Source of the DNA: Ctenosaura bakeri
Taxonomy: Eukaryota; Chordata; Lepidosauria; Squamata; Iguanidae
Reading direction: 5' to 3'
Length of the DNA: 64,000 nt
Assembly (NCBI GenBank): GCA_948474755.1
Contig: CAOLHI010001437.1
Coordinates: 1 to 64,000, forward strand
Shown here: piece by piece, positions 54,045-64,000 of the stretch
How the letters are laid out: every line of letters starts with the position of its first letter
Numbering within the stretch: the stretch's first letter is position 1
The notes under the pieces: generated by a model
What the model was told of the DNA's origin: nothing
What the model saw: the letters and a program-made list of their open reading frames with translations, nothing else
Database searches by the model: none
Program-made: the position numbers and the translations under genes

Positions 54045-54899
54045 TAGGGATGTGCCAACCAAATCCTCAAATCCCAGGTAAGGATTTGAGATTCCCGAAT
54101 CCAAATCCCTGTGCCGAAATAGGCAAGCCAAATATTTCGAATCTGCTAACTAAATAGATTGTTGGAGACCAAGACACCTGAAAACTAGGGAGACCGGGAC
54201 TCCTGAAATCCAGGGAGACTAAGATGCCTGAAAACCTGGGAGATTGGGACACCTGAAAACCTGGGAGACCAGGATGCCTGAAAACTGGGGAGACCGTACA
54301 TACAAGGGAAGTTAGTAGGTAGGTGAAGTTTTACCTTGGAGTAATAATGGCCTTTGCTAACAATTTCATAAATTACATCTAGGGTTGTATTCTAAGATAC
54401 TTAAATTGAACATTTCATATTTAAGTTCAGTATTTGAGTAGAAGCTACAGGCTTGAGATTTCAAGGTTTACACAAGATTTCCTTTGCATAGCTCCCTTGC
54501 AAACCTCTTTCAGACACAATTCTGGGGTTTGGAGTTTTACAAGGTGTCACAACCTTCTCTGCTAAAGTGTACTCATGCATCATCAAACTGCAAACCCCAG
54601 CATGCCAGAAGGAGTTATGCAAAGAAAAGCCAGTTTTGACCTGATTAGCTCTGTACTGTAGTATGTGGCCCTGTTTACACAGGCAGGAAAATGTGAGATT
54701 AATCAATTGTCTTGGCCAGATTTCTTCAGAGGAAGAGAGAGATTTGCCTTTGCCTAGGCTTTTGCTAAGGGTGAGAGAGTATGTCTTGCCCAAGATTATC
54801 CTTCTATAAAGATTCGAGATTCGTGAGATTCATGGATTCCCAAAACATTCCAGGGATTCAGATTCGTATTCGGAAAATTCTGGATTTGTCCCATCCCTA
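54045..54899. mobile_element. Non-autonomous hAT element with minisatellite
   Basis: Ends TAGGGATGTGCCAACCAAAT and, inverted, GGATTTGTCCCATCCCTA. The 8-bp TSD GAATAAAG is exact (54037-54044, 54900-54907). The interior has a 25-bp tandem repeat (54164-54297), a MITE-like inverted pair (TTCTGGGGTTTGGAGTTT / CAAACTGCAAACCCCAG near 54520-54600) and TTCGAGATTCGTGAGATTC near the right end. No transposase. Confidence 0.93.
54164..54297. repeat. 25-bp minisatellite, about 5.4 units
   Basis: Unit consensus begins GGAGACC and contains CCTGAAAACCT. The five full units differ by a few substitutions each. It lies wholly inside the hAT element. Confidence 0.92.
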
Positions 54900-54907
54900 G
54901 AATAAAG

Positions 54908-56094
54908 CCACTTCCTCTTGCTATTTTCAAAATGTCTGAGGCATGCAAAACACTCAAGGAGCCATGATACGTCCTTTGAAAATGGAGGTATAGATATACC
55001 TCAGTTAAGAAAATAAATGTGTTCCTGGGCCTGGCTTTTTTAACAGAAAATTTGGTAACAGAGGTAGAAATAACATGGAAAAAATAGGGTAGGTTCCTGC
55101 ACCACAAAAAGAACAGCAGTTCCACCTATTTCAGCAGGCTTTTTATCCCAAACTAACAGTGTGCACATGTGAAAGGAAACAATCAGGTCAAGTAAGCCTT
55201 GCATAAGGAAACAAAAATATTTTGAACCTTCTAGATGCAAGCTTCTTACGAAAGGCAACCAGGGATAACATTTTTCCCCACCAGTCTCCAGTGTTCTTAT
55301 GATTCCCATTTTAGTGGGCAGACTTACAAATCTCTGCTTTTTTAACATGCCAGACATAGCTGGTGAGGCAACCTTATCTATTCTGTCCTTTGTTGTTCAC
55401 ACATGCTTGGTAAAGGATTCTGCAAGCAGCTGCTGTTTACTCTGCCTGTTGTAGGCAGGAACACGCAACTGCAGAATGATGAAGTAGTATAGAATCCCAT
55501 TCTTCCCAACTCAAACTTCGTTGTACTCTTTACTGCAGACACACTGTTAGAACCTGGTATCTGAAGTCTGTATTTCTACAGCCTTCCTTCACCATCTTCT
55601 CAAGCACAATGCTACTGAAAAGTGTCCTGACAGACTGAGGACAAGAAATAGAACAGAACTCTAGGTGGGCACAGAAAGGCTTTGTCAAAAGACTTCTTTG
55701 GCAGAAGCTTTGTCAACTGAGGTACACCTATGCTTAATGTTTAGGAGTAAATGTAGGGTAGACATATCATATGCATTTCATTGTCTCTCTGCGTGTTATG
55801 TACACATCATATAGAAACATATACACATGAAGGGGATGCCCTGTCTATTTTTGTAAGAAATCACCTTTTATAGAACATGTGGAAAGGAGCAACAGGTCTG
55901 CTTTTTACTGGTGTGATGTGGAGAAGAATGTTATAATAGAAGTAGGATCGAAGCACACATTATTTTTTATGAGCTAGGACAATAATGACTAAGATATCAA
56001 TTTTTGTTCTGAGTTTAAATACAATCTTCATAGGAGAAGGGGAATAGATTTTCCCGGGAATGGTGAACTGTATGCTCCTGGTAGATGGATGATT
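54908..56094. other. Gene-free stretch
   Basis: Overlapping minus frames at 54796-55357 have no recognisable domain. No named repeat. Confidence 0.35.
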
Positions 56095-56117
56095 GGCTGG
56101 CTGGCTGGCTGGCTGGC
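56095..56117. repeat. (GGCT)n microsatellite
   Basis: Five GGCT units, interrupted only at the edges. Confidence 0.9.
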
Positions 56118-56744
56118 GATAGTTGATAAGTATCAGCACAACTGCTATCATTGTTCAATTCTGCTTGGAGACACGGCTGTAGGGACTATCATAATAAATG
56201 ACTGCACTTCAAAACTAACCACTACACTACTGGCAGCGAGGCATGATATCTCCCAAGTTACATGCATATTTTTTTCCAGCCAGCAACTCAAGAGAGAAAA
56301 ACTGTCAATATACTTGGTAGCCTCCTTCAGGTGAACAGTGTTTGCTTGTGCTGTAAAATGATCTACAAATCTTTCACATATTGTTCAAGTGAAATCCATC
56401 ATTTTGGTACATGCCACCACCACCACTGATAGCTGAGACAATTGGCGCACTTTACGTTGCAGAGGTATTAGAGGTTGGTGCACAAACCAGCAAAATCTAT
56501 GAATTCTGCTTGGCAACCCAATCCAGAATAGCCTTGGGGGGAAAGATATTCAAAACTGTTGACTAGAAGATTCAAGTTTAGGAGAATCCCTGTAAGTAGT
56601 GCATGTCTGACACCATTACTGCATGAAAACTGTGGAGTCAGTCTATCATGCTCAAAATGCAAAGTGGCTTCCTGCCTGAAAACGAAGTAAAAAAGAAATC
56701 CCTGTGTGAAAGTGGTACCACTTTATATTAGTGTGCTTGAGGTA
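56118..56744. other. Gene-free stretch
   Basis: No gene or repeat recognised. Confidence 0.35.
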
Positions 56745-57260
56745 GTCCTCAACTTGCTTCACCTCGAAGAGGAGAGATTAATTTTATTAGTTTGGCTCAT
56801 TAGTAAAAGGTTGTGTGGACAATGAGAGTGGGCAGAGGGTAAAAGTCATTTTTAAACTCATGCATGAGATAATGGTGTAAGTCATAAAGCAGGGTTTGGT
56901 TCCATCTCTCCCCCTGGTTTTGGTTTCTTGATAATGCTTTAAATGAAGTGTTTCAAATAAGGATTTAATTTAGACTCAATAGAGAGTTATTGTTTAATAA
57001 GGAAATACTGGGTAGTTATTGCAAACACGTTTTGTGAGGCTTAACAGCCCTGTAATAGGTATGCAGAAGCTGCAGCTTGACTGTAGAAACTCAGTGAATA
57101 TCATCTTAATCAGACATTGGTATTTATTCAATAAACACAATTATGATTCTATTAAATCTGAATTTAAAAGGCTATTGCGTGGAGAGGCCAGCTCCATTCT
57201 TGGCTGTCGAAGGGTTATTTTACCCACTAGGGAGGAATAGGTGCAATGAATTCATGAAGT
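56745..57260. promoter_or_regulatory. Candidate conserved non-coding element
   Basis: About 500 bp without repeat signatures, with GAGATTAATTTTATTAGTTT, GGATTTAATTTAGACTCAAT, GTTATTGTTTAATAAGG and CAATAAACACAATTATG. Homeodomain-like and Forkhead/Sox-like AT cores are dense. Function inferred from composition only. Confidence 0.32.
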
Positions 57261-57427
57261 AATAGCTAACTTCCACTCAACCCTCAGCAGTCAGAGGAAA
57301 TCTAGAACACTTCCCCTGTTGGTCATTATTCTGCCTGTGATGGGTTCTTATCAAGGCAATCAGCAATGCACTCATCCCTTGCCTTTGCATAATGTTTCGA
57401 TTAAGAATTGACAGAATTATTATGAGG

Positions 57428-57595
57428 ATGGAGGTTTTTCAACAGGTTAAAAACCTTTACAGTTAAGGTCTTTAGGCAGAGATTAGATGGCCACCTCCCA
57501 GCAATGCTGTAGCAGTGGATTCATGGGGGTTGGACTAGATGTCCTTCAGGGTAGTTTCCCATTCTATGGTTTTAAGATTCTATAAAATATTTGGG
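57428..57595 (+). repeat. CR1 LINE 3'-end fragment
   Basis: GCAGAGATTAGATGGCCACC, ATGGGGGTTGGACTAGATGT and CCATTCTATGGTTTTAAGAT match the CR1 3' untranslated end and terminal repeats in plus orientation. Confidence 0.8.
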
Positions 57596-57779
57596 AAGAC
57601 ATCTAACCCATCAGGCTTTCTCGCCACTATTTTATCTCTCGCTAAAAATTCTCCAATAAGTAAGTACGTTTTGTTAAATTTAGCAGTGGCTTTGATATTT
57701 GAAACAGGCAGGATATGTTCTATTAATCTTCTGGGGAAGGGTCAAAGTTGGGGTGAAAGGAAAACCCACCACTCCAATC

Positions 57780-57960
57780 ACATAGGAACGTGGGGCCAGG
57801 GGGGCGATTTGCCCCAGGTGGCAATGTTTTGGGGGCATCCTGACCCATAGCCACACCCCTGCGTGCCCTGGCCGTGCCCACACACACCACAGCCATGCCC
57901 CCATGCATGGTGGCCACGCCCTTTGCGCCATAGCCCCACCCCTCCCCCTCCACACACTCT
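57780..57960. repeat. GC-rich degenerate repeat (CCAYGCCC-type)
   Basis: CCACACCCC, GGCCGTGCCC, CAGCCATGCCC, GGCCACGCCC and TAGCCCCACCCC recur in a row. The preceding GGGGGGCGATTTGCCCCAGG resembles the end of a DNA transposon, but no partner end was found. Three overlapping minus frames here are artefacts of high GC. Confidence 0.55.
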
Positions 57961-58772
57961 AAGCTCCACCACTGCATCACTCCTACCTGCTGCTACTCTG
58001 GGCACCAGCCATTTTGCCTCCCAAATGTCGAGTTGATGATAGTGATGCTGACTGATACATGCTTCTGCAGAAAAGGAGAGGCAGCTGCTAGGCAGAGGTA
58101 GAAGGCTTTTTTTTTCTTCTAGCCAACAGCTCCCCTAAGAATGATGCATTGTTATTATGCCCAGTGAGTGGGGAAGCCCTATAAAAGTTGCTGGTTGAGT
58201 TCAGAAGGATAGGAAGAGGCTGGAGCTGGAGAGGAGCTGCAGTCACCAGGGTGGAAGAGTAGACCCTTTTAATTTTAAATAAGAGGCTTTAAGGTGGCAC
58301 TAAATGTTGCAGAATTACTAAGCGGCATGAGTTCTGAAATTAAGCTCTACCCTGGCACCTCATAGGATGCATGGAACTTTTGGGACAGTGCTCATGTGCC
58401 AATTTGTATTGTTGTTAAAAATAGATTTAAGCTGTTGTTGTGTTTGCCATATTAAATTAGATTTAAGATGTAGTTATATTTGCAATATGTGGGGATAGTT
58501 GGCCCCATAAAACCCAAAAAGATGTACATTAACATGTAGCACTGGCTTGAGAGCTGGGAAAAATAGTAGCTGTCAGTCAAAGCAGTGACTGCCCTCATCT
58601 CCCAAACTTCAAGCCTGCTCCAGAAAATCCCACAATCTCTTTTTGTGTCATGCAAATTGCTCTTTAAAATTATAGTGAAGGGTATCTTGGGCCAGCTAAT
58701 GCAAAACAGCAATGTGGGGGCAGAGTAGTTGTATCACCCAGTCATTTCACTTCAGCAGTAGATTATTTATTC
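57961..58772. other. Gene-free stretch
   Basis: No gene or named repeat. Short chance frames only. Confidence 0.35.
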
Positions 58773-58790
58773 ATATATATATATATATAT

Positions 58791-58835
<45 letters not shown>

Positions 58836-58847
58836 TATACATACATA
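58773..58847. repeat. (TA)n-(CATA)n-(CA)n microsatellite
   Basis: AT dinucleotides, then ACAT units, then a CA run, ending in ATACAT units. Confidence 0.95.
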
Positions 58848-59282
58848 GAAAATGACTGTACATCCCAGATCTCCAAGACTGTGGCTTGCTTGGATCCACA
58901 GTTCCTTTGAGTGAAATGCTACTAGCATGAAATGCTACTCCAGGGAACTGGGAAATCTTCCAGAACAGTATGAAGTCAATATGAGGAAGTGCAAGAAGTG
59001 AGAATCAGTAGGTCTTCTCTCCTCCTTCCAGTACAAGAGACTCAATTGGATCAAAAGGTCTTCCACAAACAGAAGAAGACTTGCCATCTGTGGAAGGAAC
59101 ATTTAGGATCCAAGCTTGTATTTTTAGGTGCTAGAAAATGGAGAACTGGAGCACTTCTCAAACTTTGGCACTCTCCTCCCCCATTCCACTTCTCCATTCT
59201 TCTGGCCATGATGAACGTCAGAAAAGCTGAAAAGGTGGTTCATCTCATTACAGGTTCAAAATACTGATGTACAGGAGATCTT
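58848..59282. other. Gene-free stretch
   Basis: A 92-codon plus frame (58989-59267) has no recognised motif. Treated as chance. Confidence 0.35.
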
Positions 59283-59405
59283 TCTCTGTAGATAATTACA
59301 GCACTACAATTCCCCTCTAACTGCCATGATTGCATCCTATGGGACCCTGGGATCTGCATTTTGCTGAGGCTGTAGAGTTCTCTGGATGAGAATTCCAGAT
59401 ATTCT
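59283..59405. mobile_element. Family B MITE, one arm only
   Basis: GATAATTACAGCACTACAAT, CTCTAACTGCCATG and GCATCCTATGGGACCCTGGG with GAGTTCTCTGGATGAGAATT are the left half of a family B MITE. The right arm is missing. Confidence 0.65.
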
Positions 59406-59495
59406 CTCCATGTTGACTCATACTATTCAACAATTGATTCAATAGATTTATTCTAGTTGAAACTAACCAATTGAATCATGTAATAAGAACTTTTA

Positions 59496-59883
59496 TCTAC
59501 TAAATAAAAGTCAAAGTTTGTATGTTTGTCTGTATCAGGCGAAGACATCATATGATTGGCTGTCTGAAAAAATTCTTTGGAATCCTGGTGTTTGCACTTC
59601 AGGGAGGAGCCTTTAGAATTCTCAGACAGAGAGCTCTTGAGCCTGGCCAGTTGATATGGAGATGAGGCCTAGCAGCAAGGAGGAGGGCAGTATATTCCCT
59701 CAGGAACCCCACCTGTATATGTTAGTAACTCTGAATGCAGATTGGATTGGGGAATATGGGGAAAAGTTACAAGTACTGGACAAGACAGTTTGGGGAGTTA
59801 GAGACACAGGATCTCAAATCTTTCTATCAAGTATTACCTATGAGAAAATAAAATCCCAGGCAACGCCGGGTATATACGCTAGT
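59496..59883 (+). mobile_element. Non-autonomous Helitron
   Basis: 5' end TCTACTAAATAAAAGTCAAA begins with the diagnostic TC and sits after an A. The 3' end is a hairpin-forming stretch CCCAGGCAACGCCGGG followed by CTAGT (59879-59883), the Helitron CTRRT terminus, and then T. There is no TSD, as expected for A|T insertion by rolling-circle transposition. It lacks Rep/helicase coding sequence. Inside lies a captured MITE fragment (GGAATCCTGGTGTTTGCACT, GAATTCTCAGACAGAGAGCT). Confidence 0.88.
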
Positions 59884-60504
59884 TGACGATAAACATAGAG
59901 TTCCAAATTCTGATATCACAGATAACAGTCATCAATAACACAATGAATTTGTCAAATTGACAGTTAAAGCCATTTCTGTTAGTAGCCATAACAACATATT
60001 GTGACAATGAATTCCATAAATAATTGTGCATCATTGTATGAAGATGTTCCTCCTGTTGTTTGTCCTGGAATTACTGACAATCAATTTAATTGGATGACCC
60101 TCAATTTTGAGAGAGACTAATTTACTTCTATTCAGTCTCTTTCTTAATAATGTCTAACACAAAATTTTCTTTTTTTCCCAACTTACAACCACCTGCTGAG
60201 ATGACAATTTCACTGAGTCTTTTACTGTGACCCCAAGATCTCATTCTTGGTTAATTACAGCCAATTTAGGCTCCATTAGTGCATATGTAAAGATTAGGGT
60301 TTATTGTCTTAATGGAAAGCTCTCTGCAGTTGCTCATGATAAATCTCATCATTGTCTCCTTTGCCCAGTCACCCAGTTTGCCAGATAAACTATAGTTTAG
60401 CAGCCCAGTACTGTTACATGTGAAATAGTTCTCTGTGTGGTGTTTCTGCAGGGCCTTTCTATGCTGTTTATTTGGTGACTTCTGAGGGTTTTGCACATTT
60501 TCTT
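59884..60504. other. Gene-free stretch
   Basis: TTCCTCCTGTTGTTTGTCCTGG and neighbours vaguely suggest a decayed LINE end, but I cannot assign it. Confidence 0.35.
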
Positions 60505-60680
60505 AACATAAGAAGCTGCCTTCCTGGATTAGGCCATTGGTCTCCCTATACCAGTTAACACTGAGTCTTTAAATTTTCAGATCGGGATCTTAAATTAAGA
60601 TTAAAGATTAGGGATTAAAGCTAGAATCTTCTGCACGCAAATCATATGTTTTACTATGAAGCTGCCTACAGCCCTTCCTT
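60505..60680 (-). mobile_element. tRNA-derived SINE (family C), diverged
   Basis: AAGAAGCTGCCTTCCTGGAT and GGCCATTGGTCTCCCTATAC are the complement of the family body. ATCTTCTGCACGCAAATCAT and CCTACAGCCCTTCC are the complement of the tRNA-like head. An AAATTAAGATTAAAGATTAG expansion interrupts the middle. Confidence 0.7.
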
Positions 60681-60984
60681 AATCTTGGAATATATACAGT
60701 CATTGCTCCTCTACTTTGTTGTTTAGCTGTTCAGAGACTATGCTCAAATGATGGGTTCTGACAGGATTATTTACTTTCTAGTTGATGTTGACAAATATAT
60801 TGCTTCTGAGACAGATTGTATGTGGTGGCAGCTAAGAAAATTAGACACAAATATACAAAAACTATTGCTAAGCCTTGTCAAGGTGATTGCTTAGCGCAGA
60901 GCTATCATGTTTGTTACAGATGTTTTAGACCTATAATCTCACTTGTATTGCATAATTTGTATTTTGGGAAGGAATCTATAAAAA

Positions 60985-61490
60985 TAAATCTGGTCCAGGG
61001 CCTATATGAGCCTGCTAAAACTCTTAAGATCCTCACAAGAGGCCCTCTTCTCTATCCTGTTACCTTTAAGGCACATCTGGTGGAAATGAGAAGCCTTTCT
61101 TGGTGGCTGCCCCACAGTTTGGAACTCTCTCCCCAAGGAGAGTAGAACGGGTCCCCTTGCTCTCCTTCCAGGATTCTATTAGGCTTCCAGGAACTGGATG
61201 TGGCGAACTTTTACAGATGTGCTATTCTGTTCTTTTCTTTATTTTAATTTTTTTTTGTATCCTGTCTTTTTTAAATAGCTTTAGCTCTATAGAGTATTTA
61301 ATAAATAACAACTCAATTGTTTAATAAATAATTATAACAGATTGTTTTTAGAATAACACACATATGTATTATTGATGTTTTATGTGTTTATTCTCATCTG
61401 TTTTTTTGAAAAAAAAATTAAGTCACTGAGTCCCACTATTGGGGAAAAAGGTGGAATATAAATTAATAAAACAGTAGTAGTAGCAATAGC
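60985..61490 (+). pseudogene. L2-type LINE ORF C-terminus and 3' end
   Basis: A plus frame through 61145 ends with the L2-like residues GPLLYPVTFKAHLVEMRSL and SWWLPHSLELSPQGE. The 3' UTR ends with GTCACTGAGTCCCACTATTG, GGTGGAATATAAATTAAT and a short A/GTAGTA tail. It is 5'-truncated and decayed, like the copy at 17740. Confidence 0.7.
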
Positions 61491-62259
61491 AGTAGTTGTA
61501 ATTATAATAAATCCAAAGCTTGGAAAGTTACTTTAAAAATATAATTAGGCAGCAATAGGGAGTCAGGTCACCAGAGTCAGATCTTATTTATTTTTAGAGT
61601 TACAACTACTAAACAGGAACACTTTATTTCCCCAGTATTCAGAAGTAGTTACTCTAAATTAGTTATTCTTATGTTACTTTGGCAGGAAGATGTCTGAATA
61701 CAAGCCACTGGACTGTGGTAGAAACCAAACTCTCTTCTTGTTGACCTTTTTGTCACCTCAGTAACCAGAATGGAGCACAAGGTCGCTGTGTGAGGCACAA
61801 CACGGGTCAGCACCTATCCCTCCACTACCATTTATCCCTCCACTACCATTTATCCCTCCGCTACCATTTAGTGAGGCCCTGCCTCTATAACAGTAAAATT
61901 AATCAAAGAGTTGCAGTTGAGCTGCAGAAGGAATGAAGTTTTAAGTTATAGTCATAATGCAATGCAGTTCTTATCTTCTTGACTGAGGAAGGAACGTCAA
62001 TGTCTGATATATTTAGCTGACAAAAATGTATGCAAATATACAATGATAAAGATTGTAATTCTTTTTGCTACCTTCTTTTAAAATATGTTGATCACACCTT
62101 CCTAATGAATGTTTGCATCAGTTAAGGCAGCAAGGTATTCCTTGTCTCCAAATAAGTGGGGATAGACAGGTCTGTTAGGTCTGTTTCCATGACCACTTTG
62201 TATTTCCTACCTACCCAAATACTGTCTGCACCAATTCAATGCAGATTGGCTTATTTATT
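61491..62259. other. Gene-free stretch with a short tandem repeat
   Basis: Apart from the 18-bp repeat at 61815-61868 nothing is recognised. Confidence 0.4.
61815..61868. repeat. 18-bp tandem repeat, three units
   Basis: TATCCCTCCACTACCATT three times in a row, with one substitution (A to G) in the third unit. Confidence 0.95.
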
Positions 62260-62420
62260 TTTTCAGGAAAAAAAGTATGCATGCTTGTTCAAATTTTTCA
62301 CTTTAATGGATACCTCTCCCTGTGACTAAAGTGTATGGGTGTGCATTTTAGACATTATGCAATTTTCTGTGCATTTGTTTCCAAATGTGTGCATATTGTC
62401 AAATGCTCGTTTTTCCCCAC
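62260..62420. repeat. AT-rich block with TGTGCATTT motifs
   Basis: GTATGGGTGTGCATTTTAGA, TTTTCTGTGCATTTGTTTCC and AATGTGTGCATATTGTC repeat a TGTGCA(T/A) theme also seen at 2400-2830 and 45840-46060. Confidence 0.4.
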
Positions 62421-63324
62421 CTTCTCTTTTCTTTCTGGGAAGGCACACAAATTGCTTCTGGTTCCATGCTCAGTCTGGGAGGTGAGGTATTAGATAAATC
62501 TGTAAAAATGAATAAATAATCATCAAGGAAGCTGATTGCTCACACATCTCTACTGCAATGGTCATTCCATGAGTTTAGACAGTAAGGATTTTTCCTCAAA
62601 ACAGCTCCTGGTTTCTTTTCTTTTCTTTTTTTTTTAAATCAGTCCTGTTTGCTCTACCATTCCCAAGTTCTTGCTTCTTTTGTAGGATTTGTACAATCCT
62701 GTCTGCATGACTTCAATGTGTTTTTTTCTAAATAACCCCCCTTTGCCAATATATTTCTGTTCTGCCCTGTTGAACCCTTTTTTTTTCCAACATCAAGTGC
62801 CTCTAGAGTAAGGACTAACAGTGGAACCAAACTGTACTAAGTTGCCTGATGCATCACTAATGTGATAAATGTCAGAAAGGAAATAGAGTACAAAGGTTAT
62901 CCCAAAGATCTATTTGCATCAGTGTTTACACTGATTTGCTGGCTTGCAAAAGCTCAACAGTTGTGACCCAGGAATCTCTTAGATTACATCACATTAAATA
63001 AGGAAGACAGCAATATATAGTAGTAAATAAACAAGCACTAAACTTAGTAAGACTTTCCAGGGCAGACCTCAATTCAACAAAGCACAAAGAAATTCATTTT
63101 ACAACAATGAGCATTCCTATTGCTGTTAAAGTTATGGATATTATTAATGTATGCAGCTACCTTTGGATGCTAGATACCATGAAATCCTATCTAAGCGGGA
63201 TATACTGAAGTATCAAGTTGGTCAGGGGCTTATTTCATTTTTTTTAATGTTTGTACATAGCTTCAGCAGCTTGAGGGGAGGTTTTCTGTTCAAGGGTCTT
63301 ATGGAAGAACATTTGCCTATCTGG
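62421..63324. other. Gene-free stretch
   Basis: No repeat or gene recognised. T-runs only. Confidence 0.35.
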
Positions 63325-63736
63325 GGCACTTTCCGCAACTTACCTGTTCTCGGTGCTGGAGTACAGGGATAGTGTGAGCAGCCTCTTGCGAGAGGCTCTC
63401 ACATCCCTGCTGCTTCATCGCCACAGCTGCTTGCTGGTCGCACGAGCGCCCCGCCCGCACCCCGCCCCTTCATACTGCAGCACAGCCTGGGAGTTGAAGG
63501 CTAGCACTGAGGCCAGAAGCGCAACCGGCGTGGCTCAGGAGGCTGCACACGACAGGTAAGTGCACTCCAGGCCCCTGAGCATTGCGCGACCATGCGGCAT
63601 TTTCAGCTTGAAGCCAAAAATAAGAAAATCCGTTAGCAGTTCGCATCACGCTCTTGAGCGTCATGCAGACTGCTCCTCACATTTACGCGGTGCTCAAGGG
63701 GCCCTTTCGCTTAAGAAACGCCGTGCGAAAAGGGCC
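63325..63736. mobile_element. GC-rich TIR element, copy 3
   Basis: Left end GGCACTTTCCGCAAC and right end CGTGCGAAAAGGGCC are inverted. A 3-bp direct repeat TGG flanks it (63322-63324, 63737-63739). The interior is GC- and CpG-rich. Open frames on both strands (63353-63757) are chance products of base composition. Confidence 0.75.
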
Positions 63737-64000
63737 TGGGAGAAGAATGAATGGTAAAATTCTTTCACACATGTATTTTGTGCATGGAGGTCACTTCCTA
63801 CTTACAGGTGATGTCTTGGGTCGAGAGATTGCTGGAAGAAGCGATGACTTGTAGCTGGCAGCAGAGATTGACAATGGGCCAAGTGGATCTTCATGCTGGG
63901 ACCAAAAAACCAGGACAGAAGTTCACTCAAGAAGTTAAGAGAGAATGTTTAGCTCTAGGGATGGTTTCTTGCATTAAATAGGTCTGAGGGTATACCAATC
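63737..64000. other. Gene-free window end
   Basis: A plus frame covering 63751-63981 reads in part QRLTMGQVDLHAGTKKPGQK. I do not recognise it and it has no start or splice context, so it is not called as a gene. Confidence 0.3.

Noticed and set aside
57680..58005. Three overlapping minus-strand frames
   Set aside because: Products of GC-rich CCAYGCCC repeats lacking stops by composition.
61815..61868. CRISPR-like array
   Set aside because: Direct tandem units with no spacers, in a eukaryotic sequence.

Overview
This is vertebrate genomic DNA, most likely from a squamate reptile and probably a lizard. The evidence is its repeat set: CR1 and L2 LINE relics, a long L1, several tRNA-derived SINE families, a 5S-rRNA-headed SINE, many hAT and other terminal-inverted-repeat (TIR) elements, a Helitron, Penelope-like fragments with hammerhead motifs, and endogenous retrovirus LTRs. 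Base composition is AT-rich, with GC-rich islands only inside mobile elements. I found no host protein-coding gene, rRNA gene or functional tRNA gene. Nearly all short open frames are chance or lie inside repeats. The window reads as a gene desert or a very long intron or intergenic region.

Layout. 0-9 kb: CR1 remnant, palindromic MITEs, a 4-bp-flanked solo LTR nested in a hAT MITE (3369-4440), two 5S-derived SINEs, a foldback hAT (6157-6768), a GC-rich TIR element (7189-7551) and a tRNA SINE. 9-24 kb: CR1 and L2 remnants, tRNA SINEs (one nested in a MITE with a 10-bp target-site duplication, TSD), microsatellites, and the first copies of an unnamed ~380-bp family. 24-33 kb: a CR1 3' half, MITEs, more SINEs and several repeat-poor stretches that may be conserved regulatory DNA. 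32-38 kb is the most structured part: a hammerhead-ribozyme-like motif (32255-32299), a 1.5-kb hAT with a perfect 8-bp TSD carrying a nested GC-rich element, a second hammerhead-like repeat (34980-35089), and a 5'-truncated L1 (35106-37899) with a 16-bp TSD and an uninterrupted 745-codon piece of ORF2. 38-51 kb: CR1, a TIR element, a Tigger-like element with internal ~105-bp repeats, a near-perfect palindromic MITE, L2 tails and a longer CR1. 51-64 kb: hAT elements (one with 8-bp TSDs and a 25-bp minisatellite), a second solo LTR of the same family as the first but on the opposite strand, a Helitron with both termini, an L2 3' end and a third GC-rich TIR element.

The elements do not act as a pathway. 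What they give is relative insertion order, because several are nested: LTR in hAT, GC-rich element in hAT, SINE in MITE, and TIR elements abutting CR1. The best candidates for follow-up are the hammerhead motifs, the intact-frame L1, the GC-rich/palindromic TIR families with similar ends, the unnamed ~380-bp family and an unassigned open frame next to a CR1 (50837-51184). Family names rest on recognition of motifs, termini and TSDs by eye. No database search was run.
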